Shown here: piece by piece, positions 27,869-39,492 of the stretch
Layout: every line of letters begins with the position of its first letter
How positions within the stretch are numbered: the first letter of the stretch is position 1
Source: Lactococcus petauri
GTDB taxonomy: Bacteria > Bacillota > Bacilli > Lactobacillales > Streptococcaceae
Direction of reading: 5' to 3'
NCBI RefSeq assembly: GCF_002154895.1
Contig: NZ_MUIZ01000005.1
Location: forward strand, 1 to 64,000
Length of the DNA stretch: 64,000 nucleotides
Made by a program: the position numbers and the translations under genes
Notes under the pieces: model-generated
What the model was told of the DNA's origin: nothing
Seen by the model: the letters and a program-made list of their open reading frames with translations, nothing else
Database searches by the model: none

Positions 27869-29179
27869 TTAAGCCAAAGCTCCCATAGGATCCCAAGGTA
27901 AGAGGATCTGAGGTTCAGCATTGTAGGCTGCAAGTTCTTCAGGAGTGAGCAAATCTTTGCGTACTACGATTTGGTAGGTATATTCATCCATCCAAGCATC
28001 AGAGGCCACAAAATAGCCTTCCTTACCAACATCTTTCCCCCAAGAGTTTTCAACTTTCCATTTCGTAGGTGCTCCATTTTCATCCAAATCTACACCTGTT
28101 AAAACCATAGCATGTGTCATTAAAGATTCAGCATAATCTAAGCGTGAAGCTTTGTCCTGTGTAAAGTGAATATCAAGCGCTGTCTCAAAATCATATGCAT
28201 CAAGAGTCAACAAACCATCCTTACGATTTGAAACTTGTCCAACATCACAACCAAACCAAACTGTTTCACCTGCTTGCATTTGTGCAATGGCGAGTTTTTT
28301 GAAACGATCCATGTCAAGATTCAAGTGCTTAACATCACGAGCTCCAACCACATTTCCCAGAAATTCAACTGTGTATGATTTGTTGTAAGGTTTATCTTCT
28401 GTTGGTGCATTAATGACTGAAACATAGTCATCAAGTTTGATATCTACATATTGAGCATAAAATTCTTGGGCTGTGCCTGAGAATTTTTCTAATGCGCTTT
28501 CTTTGTCACGGAATGCATACTCAAAATGTTGCGGAGGAAGTCCAAGAGTTGCTGCTAAAAAGTTAAAAATTTCTTGTAACAAATCTTCTTTAAGAACTTG
28601 TACATCTTCGCCCTTTGCCAGTGCTTCTCTCAATAATTGAGCATCTTGGCGCAACAGTTTGTCTAAATACTGGTTGAGTTCACGCGAATTAGAAGATGCT
28701 GCTGATTCAGGATAAATATCCTTAGGAACAACACCGTATTTTTCAAAAAGCGCCACAACCATATCCCATTGTCCACCATCTTGTTGTGGTGTTTGGAGTA
28801 AAAATTTCAAGCGACGATCGTCCATATCTACATGGTTAATAATTTGTTCCATAAACCAATTTGACTTTTCGTATTTATCCCAAAAGAAAGTGTAAGCCTG
28901 TGACAGTTCAAAGTTTTCTAACTTAAATTGTCCAATCATTTTATGACGGAAAGTATTCAGAGCAGCAAACATCCAACAACGACCTGATTGTTTTTGATTC
29001 GTTACTTTATCTTTGGTAAGGTCAATTGAAAACTCTGGAATATTGTTGGCATGTGAGCTACGAACTTCCAAAGCATTCAGGAGCCCATTTTTCGTCGCTG
29101 CATTCTCTACAGCACGAAATTTAGGGTTTTCCGCAAAGTTGTCATAAAGTTTTTGTGTGAAATCTTGAGTAATAGTCAT
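27869..29179 (-). CDS. pepC: Aminopeptidase C (bleomycin-hydrolase family)
   Basis: Cytoplasmic cysteine aminopeptidase C1B of peptide utilisation, 436 residues, the length of the L. lactis enzyme. Catalytic cysteine in QSGRCWMFAALN near residue 70, histidine in THAMVLTGVD and asparagine in ENSWG are all present. Start at 29179 follows GTGGAG; an ATG seven codons upstream is possible but less likely. Own promoter and terminator. Confidence 0.95.
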   Translation of the reverse strand: MTITQDFTQKLYDNFAENPKFRAVENAATKNGLLNALEVRSSHANNIPEFSIDLTKDKVTNQKQSGRCWMFAALNTFRHKMIGQFKLENFELSQAYTFFWDKYEKSNWFMEQIINHVDMDDRRLKFLLQTPQQDGGQWDMVVALFEKYGVVPKDIYPESAASSNSRELNQYLDKLLRQDAQLLREALAKGEDVQVLKEDLLQEIFNFLAATLGLPPQHFEYAFRDKESALEKFSGTAQEFYAQYVDIKLDDYVSVINAPTEDKPYNKSYTVEFLGNVVGARDVKHLNLDMDRFKKLAIAQMQAGETVWFGCDVGQVSNRKDGLLTLDAYDFETALDIHFTQDKASRLDYAESLMTHAMVLTGVDLDENGAPTKWKVENSWGKDVGKEGYFVASDAWMDEYTYQIVVRKDLLTPEELAAYNAEPQILLPWDPMGALA

Positions 29180-29254
29180 TTCATTCTTCTCCACTTCCAT
29201 GTATTGATTTTATTATTATAACTTTTTCTGGTGAAAAAGTCAGCTAATTATCGT

Positions 29255-29935
29255 TTATTCCATATTGTTCAGAAAATTCATTAATGTTTGGGCAGATTTG
29301 CGACCAGCTTCAATAATAAATTCATCAAATTTCACATTTGCATCGTGGCTTGCTGTATCCGACATCGCACGAATAATGACAAACGGTTTTTTCAAGGCTG
29401 TTGCTGCTTGGGCAATCGAAGCCCCTTCCATTTCAACGGCCAAAACATCTGGAAAGTGTTTTTTAATTTCAGCAATGCGGCCGTCGCTAGAAATAAAGCT
29501 GTCAGAGCTTGTAATCAGACCAACAACAGGATTCTCAATCGCTTTTTTAAGCTCTGAAACAAAATATTTACTGCTCTCAAAATAAAGCGGCTGTTGCGCC
29601 ATTTGCCCAAAAGCATAGCCAAAAGCTGTAACATCAACATCATGATAAGCAAGCTTGTCAGCAACAACAACATCGCCTATTTTTAATTCGTGATTAACCG
29701 CACCAGCAGAACCTGTATTAATAATCCCATCAACGGAAAAAACTTCAACCAACAAAGTAACTGCCATTGCAGACATCACTTTACCTATTCCTGATTGGAC
29801 CAGTACAACCTCATGACGACCTATTGAGCCGGTATGAAAGACATAACCGTGACGTGTAATCTTACTTGCATTGTCAAGATTTTCTACAAGAGTACGGAGC
29901 TCTTCTTCCATTGCACAAATAATTCCTAATTTCAT
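29255..29935 (-). CDS. mtnN: 5'-methylthioadenosine/S-adenosylhomocysteine nucleosidase
   Basis: Cleaves the glycosidic bond of MTA and SAH, recycling SAM by-products; 226 residues. Motifs LGIICAMEEEL at the N-terminus, VNTGSAG-like INTGSAGAV, and VEMEGASIAQAA with the nucleoside-binding ME(M)E are present. In pneumococcus it closes the glmU-NUDIX-macP operon; here a hairpin and a TATAAT lie between macP and mtnN, so it may be transcribed separately. Confidence 0.95.
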   Translation of the reverse strand: MKLGIICAMEEELRTLVENLDNASKITRHGYVFHTGSIGRHEVVLVQSGIGKVMSAMAVTLLVEVFSVDGIINTGSAGAVNHELKIGDVVVADKLAYHDVDVTAFGYAFGQMAQQPLYFESSKYFVSELKKAIENPVVGLITSSDSFISSDGRIAEIKKHFPDVLAVEMEGASIAQAATALKKPFVIIRAMSDTASHDANVKFDEFIIEAGRKSAQTLMNFLNNME

Positions 29936-29990
29936 TTTTATTCTCCTTTTTCTTTCATTGTGGTAAGTACATTATATAGTATAAAAGTTT

Positions 29991-30018
29991 AAAATAAAAC
30001 CCCACATATATGTGAGGT
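29991..30018 (-). terminator. Terminator after macP
   Basis: Minus strand ACCTCACATATATGTGGGGT followed by TTTATTT. A TATAAT for mtnN follows. Confidence 0.65.
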
Positions 30019-30029
30019 ATAGATATCAT

Positions 30030-30308
30030 TTAGAAATAGTACCAGAAAAACAAAATTCCTATCCCAATTACAACAAGCGAAGTAATAAGGAGCCATTTGT
30101 TTACACGACTACTTCGTTTTTTCTGCTTGGCATTTTCAATGCGGCGACTTTTATAAACCGCATTTTTTGATAAATCACGTTCAAGTTTATCGTATTTCTC
30201 TGATATTTCTCGATCTTGCTCTAATTCTTCTTTGAGACTTCTCTCTAAACGTCTTCTTTTTCGCTCTGCATCCTCAATGATATCATCTGTCAAAAGTGGT
30301 TTAGGCAT
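30030..30308 (-). CDS. macP: MacP-like cell-wall synthase accessory protein
   Basis: A 92-residue protein with a charged N-terminal half and one C-terminal membrane segment (about residues 71-91). The N-terminal MPKPLLTDDIIEDA and the juxtamembrane YKSRRIENAKQ match pneumococcal MacP, the StkP-phosphorylated activator of the class A penicillin-binding protein PBP2a. Gene order (glmU, NUDIX, this gene, mtnN) is also the same. Assignment comes from motif and synteny recall. It overlaps the NUDIX gene by 8 bases. Confidence 0.75.
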   Translation of the reverse strand: MPKPLLTDDIIEDAERKRRRLERSLKEELEQDREISEKYDKLERDLSKNAVYKSRRIENAKQKKRSSRVNKWLLITSLVVIGIGILFFWYYF

Positions 30309-30885
30309 CTAAATCTCCTTGTTTTTTCAGATTTTTCAGCTCCCAGTACCAAACAGCCATGATTGTCTTAGCATCACAAATTTGCCCTTCTTCAATCATT
30401 GTCTTAGCTTCCGGAAGCGTCACTTCAATCATTTCAAGAAATTCTCCTTCGTCTTTTGGACGAGGGTTTTCAACCTTCGTGAGTCCAATAGGGAAATAAA
30501 GATATGTTTTTTCAGAAGAAAAACCAGGTGTACCATAAAAGCTCGTAATTTCGACAAGTTGTTCTGCTGTGTAGCCCGTCTCTTCTTCTAATTCACGTAA
30601 AGCGGCGGCTTTCGGGTCATCCAACTCATCGGCTTCTAGTTTCCCCGCAGGCACTTCATAAATAAATTTTTCAAAAGCTTTACGATATTGTCCTACCAAT
30701 ACAAGCTTATCTCCACTTATTGGTGCAACAGCAACACCACCATTATGAAAAACTAGCTCTCTTGTTGCCATTGTTTCATCTGGTAAACTTACTAAGTCTT
30801 TTACCACTCGAAAAATTTGTCCGTGAAAAATTTGCTCACGAGACAAAGTGGGTTCTTCAAACTTTTTCTCGTCAAATTCTCGCAT
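30301..30885 (-). CDS. NUDIX hydrolase, ADP-ribose pyrophosphatase type
   Basis: A 194-residue enzyme with the Nudix box from residue 98 region: ALRELEEETGYTAEQ, matching the RExxEExG core. The surrounding sequence (QYRKAFEKFIYEVPAGKLE) is typical of ADP-ribose pyrophosphatases, which clear ADP-ribose. It stands between glmU and macP in one operon; the exact substrate is inferred from the family. Confidence 0.9.
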   Translation of the reverse strand: MREFDEKKFEEPTLSREQIFHGQIFRVVKDLVSLPDETMATRELVFHNGGVAVAPISGDKLVLVGQYRKAFEKFIYEVPAGKLEADELDDPKAAALRELEEETGYTAEQLVEITSFYGTPGFSSEKTYLYFPIGLTKVENPRPKDEGEFLEMIEVTLPEAKTMIEEGQICDAKTIMAVWYWELKNLKKQGDLDA

Positions 30886-30917
30886 GTTTATCTCCGTTAT
30901 CTTTATTTTCTTATATT

Positions 30918-32324
<1,407 letters not shown>

Positions 32325-32451
32325 CTAATAGAATATACATCGATTATATCACATTCTAAGAGTATTTCTAATTATTGTCTTTGTTTCTATAAATATGCTA
32401 AAATATATGCTAAAATGAAGGAAGTTCTACTATAAAGAAAATGGAGATAAA

Positions 32452-33243
32452 ATGAAAACAATTGGTTTTATAGGTGTCGGTAAGATGGCATCTGCTATCA
32501 TTACTGGACTTGATAAGTCAAATGTCCGCGTGCTTATTTCGGGACGTGATTTGAGAAAGACACAGGAGCAAGCTGATAAATTGGGTGTGTTTGCTAGTCA
32601 CTCACATGGTGAGCTCGTTGAACAATCTGATCTTATCGTTATGGCTGTCAAACCTCAAATTTTGCCTGACATCATGGAAGAGATTTCCCCTCTGTTTACG
32701 AAAGATAAAACCCTTATTTCTATCGCAGCCGGTTTCGATTTAGAAGCCTTATCAGACATGTCTAAAACATATGACTTTCCTATCATTCGCGTAATGCCAA
32801 ACATTAACGCACAAATTCAAAAATCGACTTCTGCGATTGTACGTAATGAGTATGTAAGTTCTGATATCTATCAGTTGACTCAAGAAATCTTCTCTTCCAT
32901 CGGTACTGTTCATGAAGTTGCTGAAAAAGATTTTTCTACTTTCACAGCGATTGCTGGTTCTAGTCCTGCATATATCTATATGTTTGTTGATGCTTTGAGC
33001 CGAGCTGGTGTTCTTCATGGTATTCCTAAAGATCAAGCTACCAAAATCGTTGCAGAAACCGTTGCAGCTTCTGCTCAAATGATTTTGGAATCAGGTGAAG
33101 GTCCTTGGACTTTGGTCGATAAAGTTTCAAGTCCTGGCGGGACCACTGTTGCCGGTGTTGTTTCTTTAGAACAAAATCATTTTGTAGCCACAGTAATTGA
33201 TGCAATCACTGCAACGATTGAAAAAGAAAATACCTTAAACTAA
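32452..33243 (+). CDS. proC: Pyrroline-5-carboxylate reductase
   Basis: Last step of proline synthesis, NAD(P)H-dependent; 263 residues. N-terminal Rossmann motif IGFIGVGKMASAI at residues 3-15 and the C-terminal signature PGGTTVAGV are present. AATGGAGATAAA precedes the ATG and an extended -10 TGCTAAAAT lies upstream. Divergent from glmU; no other proline gene is near. Confidence 0.95.
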   Translation: MKTIGFIGVGKMASAIITGLDKSNVRVLISGRDLRKTQEQADKLGVFASHSHGELVEQSDLIVMAVKPQILPDIMEEISPLFTKDKTLISIAAGFDLEALSDMSKTYDFPIIRVMPNINAQIQKSTSAIVRNEYVSSDIYQLTQEIFSSIGTVHEVAEKDFSTFTAIAGSSPAYIYMFVDALSRAGVLHGIPKDQATKIVAETVAASAQMILESGEGPWTLVDKVSSPGGTTVAGVVSLEQNHFVATVIDAITATIEKENTLN

Positions 33244-33267
33244 AACAGCTTTTGTTACCTAATAAGC

Positions 33268-33296
33268 TTGTAAAAAGTCTAAAAATAGTGTAAGAT
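33268..33296 (+). promoter_or_regulatory. Promoter of rpsO
   Basis: -35 TTGTAA (33268-33273), 17-bp spacer, -10 TAAGAT (33291-33296). Confidence 0.65.
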
Positions 33297-33303
33297 AAGT
33301 AGG

Positions 33304-33386
33304 TAGTTTTTTACAACTCATTCTTGGTTTTGCGCTTTGCCTGCGCTCTACTCGGTATGAGCACTAAATAAAAAGGAGAAAAACTC
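33304..33386 (+). promoter_or_regulatory. Probable S15 autoregulatory leader
   Basis: The 5' UTR can form CTCAT...ATGAG enclosing GCGC-tttgcct-GCGC, just before AAAAAGGAG. rpsO leaders in many bacteria bind S15 to control their own translation; the fold suggests the same here, but I cannot match it to a named class. Confidence 0.5.
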
Positions 33387-33656
33387 ATGGCAATCTCAAA
33401 AGAAAAAAAACAAGAAATCATCAAGCAATATGCACGTACTGAAGGCGATACTGGTTCACCTGAAGTTCAAATCGCTGTTTTGACTTGGGAAATCAACCAC
33501 CTTAACGACCACATCAAATCACACAAAAAAGACCACGCAACTTACCGTGGATTGATGAAAAAAATCGGTCACCGTCGTAACCTTCTTGCTTACCTTCGTG
33601 AAAAAGATGTTCAACGTTACCGCGAACTTATCGCTTCACTCGGTCTTCGTCGTTAA
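33387..33656 (+). CDS. rpsO: 30S ribosomal protein S15
   Basis: 89 residues, standard length. The rRNA-binding signature [22 protein letters not shown]-like segment (residues 33-54) and the C-terminal [12 protein letters not shown] are present. AAAAAGGAGAAAAACTC precedes the ATG. Single-gene unit with a leader and a terminator; highly biased codon use fits strong expression. Confidence 0.97.
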   Translation: MAISKEKKQEIIKQYARTEGDTGSPEVQIAVLTWEINHLNDHIKSHKKDHATYRGLMKKIGHRRNLLAYLREKDVQRYRELIASLGLRR

Positions 33657-33664
33657 GACTCAGA

Positions 33665-33690
33665 AAAAAATGCCTTTGGGCAGTTTTTTT
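33665..33690 (+). terminator. Terminator of rpsO
   Basis: AAAAATGCC-ttt-GGGCAGTTTTTTT just after the stop codon. Confidence 0.75.
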
Positions 33691-33703
33691 CTTTTACTAT
33701 ATA

Positions 33704-33733
33704 AAAAACTTCCAGATATCTGGAAGTTTTTTT
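33704..33733. terminator. Terminator of pknB, bidirectional
   Basis: AACTTCCAGATATCTGGAAGTT, a perfect palindrome flanked by A- and T-runs, a few bases from the pknB stop codon. Confidence 0.85.
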
Positions 33734-33736
33734 GTG

Positions 33737-35695
33737 TCAAGACGCTTGTTCCGTTGTACTATTCGTGTCTCCATTGTTTGATGAAGAATCTTTTTCTTGG
33801 TTGGAAGAGTCTTTACCTTGTTCTGGTGAAGTCTCTGGTGTTGTTTCTGGAGTCGTCTCTGGTGTTGTTTCCGGAGTTGTTTCAGTTGTAGTTTCTGGCG
33901 TTTGATTGCCACCAGTATTACTATTGTTAGCTTTAGCCACTGTCAATGTAATTTTTGTATTTGAAGGATTAAATTCTTTTCCTGATTCAGGGCTGGTCTG
34001 TGTTACATAATAACCATCGAGGTTAGAACTTGAAACCTTGCTAGCCGTGCTAGCATCAACAAAAGTTATATTGGATGTAGGAACACCAAGACTTTCAAGC
34101 TGATTGAGGTAACTGATTGCTGATGTTGAGCTTAATCCACCTGAAGTAAGAGCAAGCGCAGGCATAATTACTGTCTCGCCTTCGGATACATCAAATGTAA
34201 TTTGATCGTTACCTGTCGGATCGAAAAACTCTCCTTTAGCTGGCGTTTGTTTCACAATAGTGCCAGAATCTTCGGAGCTTGTCACGTAGTTAACCTTAAT
34301 TTGGCTCTTACTGATATTTTTATTCAAAACAAGCTCGTCAACAACGTCTTCATATTTTTGACCTACATAGTCGTCCATCTTGAAGCCGGTTGCACCTTGT
34401 GAGACATAGATATCTACTTTGCTATTTTTTCGGACATTTGATCCAGATTCAGGATTCGTACGTGTTACTTTGTCTTTTTCAACCGTCGTACTTAGTTCGG
34501 GAATAATATTTCCTACAGCAAGATTTTTCTCTTTCAGTTTACTTTCTGCTTCTGCCTGTGTCATATTTGTCACATCAGGAACAGAAACATTTTGAGGTGT
34601 TGTAATCATCCAAGCTGTGACGCCGCCTGCAATAAGTACAAGGGCAAGGATAATCCAAGCAATTAAGCCTTTGCGTGATTTTTTCTTTTTTGGCTCAGAA
34701 TCTGTTTTTGCCTTATCTTCAGACGCTTTATCTTTAGCTTCATCCTTTTGCTCAGCTTGCGGATGATCAATTAATGGCTTCGTATCATAAGGATTAATTA
34801 ACTTACTAGGCAAAGCTTTAGTTGCATCTAAATCCTTATCAAAGGTAAGCTTCGGTTCTCCTTTACGATCCAAACTGGTAGCCGTAGCGAGATCTGTCAT
34901 CATCTCCTCAACATTCGCATAGCGATTGTCGATATCTTTAGCTGTTGCTTTGATTACGACATTTTCTAACGCTTGAGGTACATTTTTGTTGATGTTGATA
35001 ATGCTGGGTACATTTTCCTGAAAATGTTTCAAGGCAATGGCTACTGCAGAATCGCCATCAAACGGGATCTGCCCTGTCAACAACTCAAACAAGATAATAC
35101 CAATAGCATAAATATCTGACTGAAGCGTTGCATTGGCACCACGCGCTTGTTCTGGCGATAAGTAGTGAACACTACCAAACATCGTGTTCGTTTGTGTTAA
35201 ACTCGTTTCTGTTAAGGCTTTGGCAATACCGAAGTCCGTCACTTTCACGTTACCACTTTGTGAGAGTAACACATTTTGCGGTTTCAAATCCCGGTGAATA
35301 ATGCCATGGTTATGGGCACATTCCATAGCCGAAAGTATTTCTGAAGTAATATTCACTGCCTCATCATTTGATAAAGGGGCGTGTTCATTGATGTATTGCT
35401 TTAAAGTCATACCATCAACATATTCCATTACGATATATTGTTGATTTTCAGACTCTCCTACATCAGAAATACTAACGATATTGGGGTGAGAAAGTTCTGC
35501 CATTGCGAATGCTTCTCTTTGAAAACGAGCAATGGCAATATTGTCATTTTCAAAATTAGAACGCAAAACTTTAATAGCGACTTGCCGATTATCAAGATAT
35601 GTATCTTCACCTTGATAAACATTGGCCATACCACCACGACCAACTTCTTTAATGATTTTATAGCGATCTGCAAAGATTTTTCCGATTTGAATCAT
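33737..35695 (-). CDS. pknB: PASTA-domain Ser/Thr protein kinase
   Basis: Membrane kinase of 652 residues that senses wall fragments and phosphorylates division and wall proteins. The kinase domain (1-270) has [21 protein letters not shown] and [14 protein letters not shown] charged linker is followed by one membrane segment (about 345-367) and three PASTA repeats. After these comes an unusual extracellular tail of about 60 residues built of TPETT repeats and Ser/Asn. It overlaps pppL by one base. Likely targets encoded nearby are MacP and DivIVA, by analogy with streptococci. Confidence 0.95.
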   Translation of the reverse strand: MIQIGKIFADRYKIIKEVGRGGMANVYQGEDTYLDNRQVAIKVLRSNFENDNIAIARFQREAFAMAELSHPNIVSISDVGESENQQYIVMEYVDGMTLKQYINEHAPLSNDEAVNITSEILSAMECAHNHGIIHRDLKPQNVLLSQSGNVKVTDFGIAKALTETSLTQTNTMFGSVHYLSPEQARGANATLQSDIYAIGIILFELLTGQIPFDGDSAVAIALKHFQENVPSIININKNVPQALENVVIKATAKDIDNRYANVEEMMTDLATATSLDRKGEPKLTFDKDLDATKALPSKLINPYDTKPLIDHPQAEQKDEAKDKASEDKAKTDSEPKKKKSRKGLIAWIILALVLIAGGVTAWMITTPQNVSVPDVTNMTQAEAESKLKEKNLAVGNIIPELSTTVEKDKVTRTNPESGSNVRKNSKVDIYVSQGATGFKMDDYVGQKYEDVVDELVLNKNISKSQIKVNYVTSSEDSGTIVKQTPAKGEFFDPTGNDQITFDVSEGETVIMPALALTSGGLSSTSAISYLNQLESLGVPTSNITFVDASTASKVSSSNLDGYYVTQTSPESGKEFNPSNTKITLTVAKANNSNTGGNQTPETTTETTPETTPETTPETTPETSPEQGKDSSNQEKDSSSNNGDTNSTTEQAS

Positions 35696-36468
35696 CAGTC
35701 AACCTCCACATCTTCATTCACCACTGCAGACTCTTCGTCAATTTTCACCAAGATTACTGTGATATTGTCATGACCACCTGCTTCATTTGCAAGACCTACA
35801 AGTATTTCCGTTTTCTCTTCAATACTAGCCTCAGAATAAACAACTTCTAAAATTTCCTCAGCAGAAATCATATTGGTCAAACCATCAGAGTTCATCAACA
35901 GATAGTCCCCTGGCTGAACATCAACAGCTTGTAAATCAGCTTGTACTTCGGCTGACTGGCCAAGAGAACGTGTAATGATATTTTTGTTAGGGTGTATTTC
36001 AGCTTCCTCTTCAGTAATTTGACCTGCATCAACAAGTTCTTGAACTAAAGAATGATCTGTTGTAATTTTTTGCAATTGTCCATCACGAATGAGATAGGTA
36101 CGACTGTCACCAACGTGAGCCGAAATGACTTGTCCTTCTTGCATCACTAAAGCTTCAAGAGTTGTTCCCATCCCTTGATATTCATCTAGTTTACCTAAAT
36201 CTGCAATATTTTCACTTTCATTACGGATTTGATTGCGAAGCCATGTTTCCATTGTCGCAACAGGTGTGCCATCATCAAAAAATGATTCGGACCACAATTT
36301 CCCCAAATCCTCTACGGTTAATTTACTAGCGACATTGCCTGCTTTGTGACCACCCATACCATCTGCTAAAAGAAAAAGACGATAACCTGCGCGGTTAACA
36401 TAAGTGCCTGCAAAGTCTTGGTTGGCAGTACGTTTCATACCAATGTCTGATAAAATACTATATTCCAC
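35695..36468 (-). CDS. pppL: PP2C-type Ser/Thr phosphatase
   Basis: Metal-dependent phosphatase of 257 residues that reverses PknB signalling. PP2C motifs [39 protein letters not shown] and GGHDNITVI carry the metal-binding aspartates. Its stop codon overlaps the start of pknB, the usual coupling in Firmicutes. Confidence 0.95.
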   Translation of the reverse strand: MEYSILSDIGMKRTANQDFAGTYVNRAGYRLFLLADGMGGHKAGNVASKLTVEDLGKLWSESFFDDGTPVATMETWLRNQIRNESENIADLGKLDEYQGMGTTLEALVMQEGQVISAHVGDSRTYLIRDGQLQKITTDHSLVQELVDAGQITEEEAEIHPNKNIITRSLGQSAEVQADLQAVDVQPGDYLLMNSDGLTNMISAEEILEVVYSEASIEEKTEILVGLANEAGGHDNITVILVKIDEESAVVNEDVEVD

Positions 36469-36488
36469 TTTTGCTCCTTATAAAAGAA

Positions 36489-37769
36489 TTAAAGTTTTCT
36501 GAATTTCGCAATAAAGAAACCATCTGTATGGTACATTTCCGGTGTAATGAAAATACAACCGTCTGTGACAATATCTTCTTTTTCGTGCGAAATTTCAACC
36601 TGTTCAAATTCTGGATGAGCCTCAAGGAACTTATTGACTACCTCAAAGTTTTCTTCATCAAAAATTGTGCAGGTACTGTAAACCATTATACCATTTTTCT
36701 TCAGCTTTTTCGAAGCACTGTCCAATATTCTCAGTTGGATTTCCTGTAAATTAAGAAAATCAGAGCTTTCTTTACGATAGCGAATATCAGGTTTGCGACG
36801 AATTAAACCAATACCCGAACACGGTGCATCAACCAAGATGCGGTCAAAGTCCTCATCATCTGCAAAACGTTCTTCTAATTGTGTTGCATCGGCTTTGACT
36901 GTCGTAATTTTTTCCCACACGCCTTGACGTTCCGCATTGTCTTCAATGAGCTTTAGCTTGTGATCGTATAAATCACAGGCTGTAACATGTCCTGTATCAA
37001 GATATTGAGCGATATGTGTTGTTTTACCTCCTGGGGCAGCACAGGCATCAAGAACCCGTTCACTTCCCGTTAAATCAAGTTGTGGGGCTACCAACTGACT
37101 TGTCTCATCCTGAATGGTCATTTTTCCTTCAATAAATGCTTGGCTATGAGCAAAATTACCATGGTCTGCCACACGGCCAACCGGCGAGAGTTCTGAAGGA
37201 ACTGTGTCAGGAATAGTAACTTGAGGATCAATTATTCTGAGACTGGCTTTACTTGGTTTTTCTAAGCTCTCTAAAATCATTCCTGTACGTTTCCCACCAA
37301 ACTGACGTACCATTTTATCCAAAAGAAGTTTTGGCATAGAATATTTGATTTCCCAAGTTTTTGGTTCTTCATTTCGGCGTTCTGACCGCATAAAATTACG
37401 TAAAACAGCATTAATAAAGTTTCCTGCTTGCTGTCCATCCTTACGTTTAGCTATCTTAACTGCCTCATCAACCGCAGCTGAAGTTGGCACTTTATCCATA
37501 AAAAGGATTTGATATATAGTCATTATCAAAAGCATCTTGGCCCAAGGTTTCGGTTGTTTTTTAAAGAAAGGCTCTAGATACCACTCCAAAAGTTTTTCCT
37601 TGGACACTACACCATAGACCAAAGCCGTTACAAAATTACGATCTAAGTCCGAAAGTTGTACTTCACGTAACGTTCTATCTAAGGCGATATTCGCATACGC
37701 ATCATTCCCAAAAATATCGTTAAGCACATCGAGTGCGACTTGTCTTGCATTACTTGCCAAATTGATCAC
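36489..37769 (-). CDS. rsmB: 16S rRNA (cytosine-967-C5)-methyltransferase RsmB
   Basis: SAM-dependent m5C methyltransferase of 426 residues with an N-terminal NusB-like RNA-binding domain (1-140). [15 protein letters not shown] binds SAM; the two catalytic cysteines are in VDAPCSGIG and YSTCT. It overlaps the end of fmt by 20 bases and precedes pppL-pknB, the standard fmt-rsmB-pppL-pknB order. Confidence 0.95.
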   Translation of the reverse strand: MINLASNARQVALDVLNDIFGNDAYANIALDRTLREVQLSDLDRNFVTALVYGVVSKEKLLEWYLEPFFKKQPKPWAKMLLIMTIYQILFMDKVPTSAAVDEAVKIAKRKDGQQAGNFINAVLRNFMRSERRNEEPKTWEIKYSMPKLLLDKMVRQFGGKRTGMILESLEKPSKASLRIIDPQVTIPDTVPSELSPVGRVADHGNFAHSQAFIEGKMTIQDETSQLVAPQLDLTGSERVLDACAAPGGKTTHIAQYLDTGHVTACDLYDHKLKLIEDNAERQGVWEKITTVKADATQLEERFADDEDFDRILVDAPCSGIGLIRRKPDIRYRKESSDFLNLQEIQLRILDSASKKLKKNGIMVYSTCTIFDEENFEVVNKFLEAHPEFEQVEISHEKEDIVTDGCIFITPEMYHTDGFFIAKFRKL

Positions 37770-38703
37770 CTATATTTACTTTCTGTCCTAAACCATTGAG
37801 GAAACTAACAATATCCATTTTGGGTTTTCCAGCCGGCTGTACTTCTAAAAGTTCTAAGGCACCAGAACCTGTTGCCACTACGAGCAATTTTTTTGTTTTG
37901 TCAATGATTTCGCCAGGCTGTCCGTGTTTGTCTGTGTCAATGGGACGACTATTGTAGATTTTGAAACGCCCTTCATTCCAGGTGGTATGTGCCACAGGGA
38001 AAGGATTCATACCGCGAATCTGATTAAAGATTTGACGATTATTTTTTGTCCAGTCTATTTTTTCTTCTTCAGGACTAATGTTTGGAGAAAAAGTAGCTTG
38101 CGTTTCATCCTGTGCTTCTGGCTTGATTTCTCCTGCAACATAGAGAGGGAGTGTTTCAAGAAGAAGATCACGACCGACAACAGCTAATTTTTCAAACATT
38201 GTACCTACATTATCTTCTTCTAAAATCGGAGTAGAAGCTTTTGCAACCATATCGCCTGCATCCATTTTTCTAACCATCTCCATAATGGTCACGCCTGCTT
38301 CTTTTTCGCCATTCATAATTGCATAATGAATAGGTGCTCCGCCACGGTATTTAGGCAATAAAGACGCGTGAACATTTACCGCAAAAGCCATTGCATCAAG
38401 CAATTTCCCCGGCAAAAATTGTCCGAAGGCTGCCGTTACAATACCTGCACCTTGAGCGCCAAAGGCTAACAATTCTTCCATTTCAGGCGAACCAGATAAT
38501 TTCTCTGGTTGTAAAATTTTCAAGTTAGCTTTCAATGCTAACTCTTTTACAGGTGTTTGTCGAAGTTCTTGCTTACGTCCCACCTTACGATCTGGTTGCG
38601 TCACCACAGCTAAAATATCATAACGTTGGCTATCAATTAATCCTTGCAAAACCGTTTGAGAAAACTGAGGTGTCCCCATAAATATGATTTTCGTTTTTGT
38701 CAT
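37750..38703 (-). CDS. fmt: Methionyl-tRNA formyltransferase
   Basis: Formylates initiator Met-tRNA; 317 residues. The formyl-THF motif [17 protein letters not shown] near residues 108-124 and the N-terminal [10 protein letters not shown] are present. Here it lacks the usual upstream neighbour priA, which lies 2.2 kb away behind the salvage operon, so those genes separate an otherwise common pair. Confidence 0.95.
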   Translation of the reverse strand: MTKTKIIFMGTPQFSQTVLQGLIDSQRYDILAVVTQPDRKVGRKQELRQTPVKELALKANLKILQPEKLSGSPEMEELLAFGAQGAGIVTAAFGQFLPGKLLDAMAFAVNVHASLLPKYRGGAPIHYAIMNGEKEAGVTIMEMVRKMDAGDMVAKASTPILEEDNVGTMFEKLAVVGRDLLLETLPLYVAGEIKPEAQDETQATFSPNISPEEEKIDWTKNNRQIFNQIRGMNPFPVAHTTWNEGRFKIYNSRPIDTDKHGQPGEIIDKTKKLLVVATGSGALELLEVQPAGKPKMDIVSFLNGLGQKVNIGDQFGK

Positions 38704-39012
38704 AGTATTATTTTAACACGTTGTCTAAACCTTTTTCTTAATATTTCAAGTTTATGATTATTTCCTTGAACAGGTTACTCGTGCTCTTCATCCTCCTCTT
38801 TTATTTTTCATAAAAAATTTTTTCTTATCCTATAAAAAATGTGTGCCCTTTATTATAACATTTTCTTACCCCCTATTCCTTTTCATACCCTTAATTATAG
38901 GCTTTCAACTCAGCATAACTCTTCTTTACGATAAAAAAGAAAAAAGAGAGAAAATCAATACCTCTCTTTTTGTTATTTGTTCGCCCCGAAGTGAATAAAA
39001 AATAAATAATAA
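38704..39012. other. AT-rich intergenic region between fmt and ndt
   Basis: Holds the ndt terminator (38935-38972). The rest is AT-rich with scattered TATAAT-like words on both strands; no clear fmt promoter, ORF or repeat was seen. Confidence 0.4.
38935..38972 (-). terminator. Terminator of the nucleoside salvage operon
   Basis: AAAAAGAGAG (38941-38950) pairs with CTCTCTTTTT (38962-38971); T-run on the minus strand. Confidence 0.75.
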
Positions 39013-39492
39013 CTATATATATTTGCCGGTATAAGGTATAGTTTGAGCTTTCATAAAATCATATGTTTCTACTTGCTCAGCTTCGGTAAAGAAGGCGGTA
39101 TTTCGCTCTGTGAGCATAATATTTCCCGGTACATCTTCCTCAAAACGTACTAAGAAAGTCGGTTTGCCTTTCGCAATCGAATAGCCTAATTCCCATGCAG
39201 TGCCCGAATCAGTATCCTGGCCATCATAATCTAAGATGGCAACAATCACATCAGCAGCTTCAACTTCTTTAACATCGTTTTCCATCGTAGCTTTTGCCCA
39301 CACTGGTGTAAATGGCTCAATATCCTCTGCTAATCCTTCTGGACGTTGGCAACGCATCGGACTAAAATAAGACGCTACTGTTTCATTACTTGCAAGTGCT
39401 GCTTCTAATTTTTTCACTTTTTGAATTTGACTCTCGCTGAAAAAGGGTGCTGCAAGATATACTTTTACTGCCTGTTCAAATGGCTTGTTCAT
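39013..39492 (-). CDS. ndt: Nucleoside 2-deoxyribosyltransferase
   Basis: Transfers deoxyribose between bases; 159 residues, normal length. Motifs VYLAAPFFSESQ at residues 11-22, DYDGQDTDSGTAWELGY with the catalytic glutamate, and the substrate-binding aspartates are intact. It overlaps the LOG gene by 17 bases. With the deoxynucleoside kinase two genes upstream it forms a deoxynucleoside salvage operon. Confidence 0.93.
   Translation of the reverse strand: MNKPFEQAVKVYLAAPFFSESQIQKVKKLEAALASNETVASYFSPMRCQRPEGLAEDIEPFTPVWAKATMENDVKEVEAADVIVAILDYDGQDTDSGTAWELGYSIAKGKPTFLVRFEEDVPGNIMLTERNTAFFTEAEQVETYDFMKAQTIPYTGKYI

Noticed and set aside
27820-27933. Longer N-terminus for RlmB
   Set aside because: It would be encoded across the pepC terminator and the rlmB promoter and does not resemble the family.
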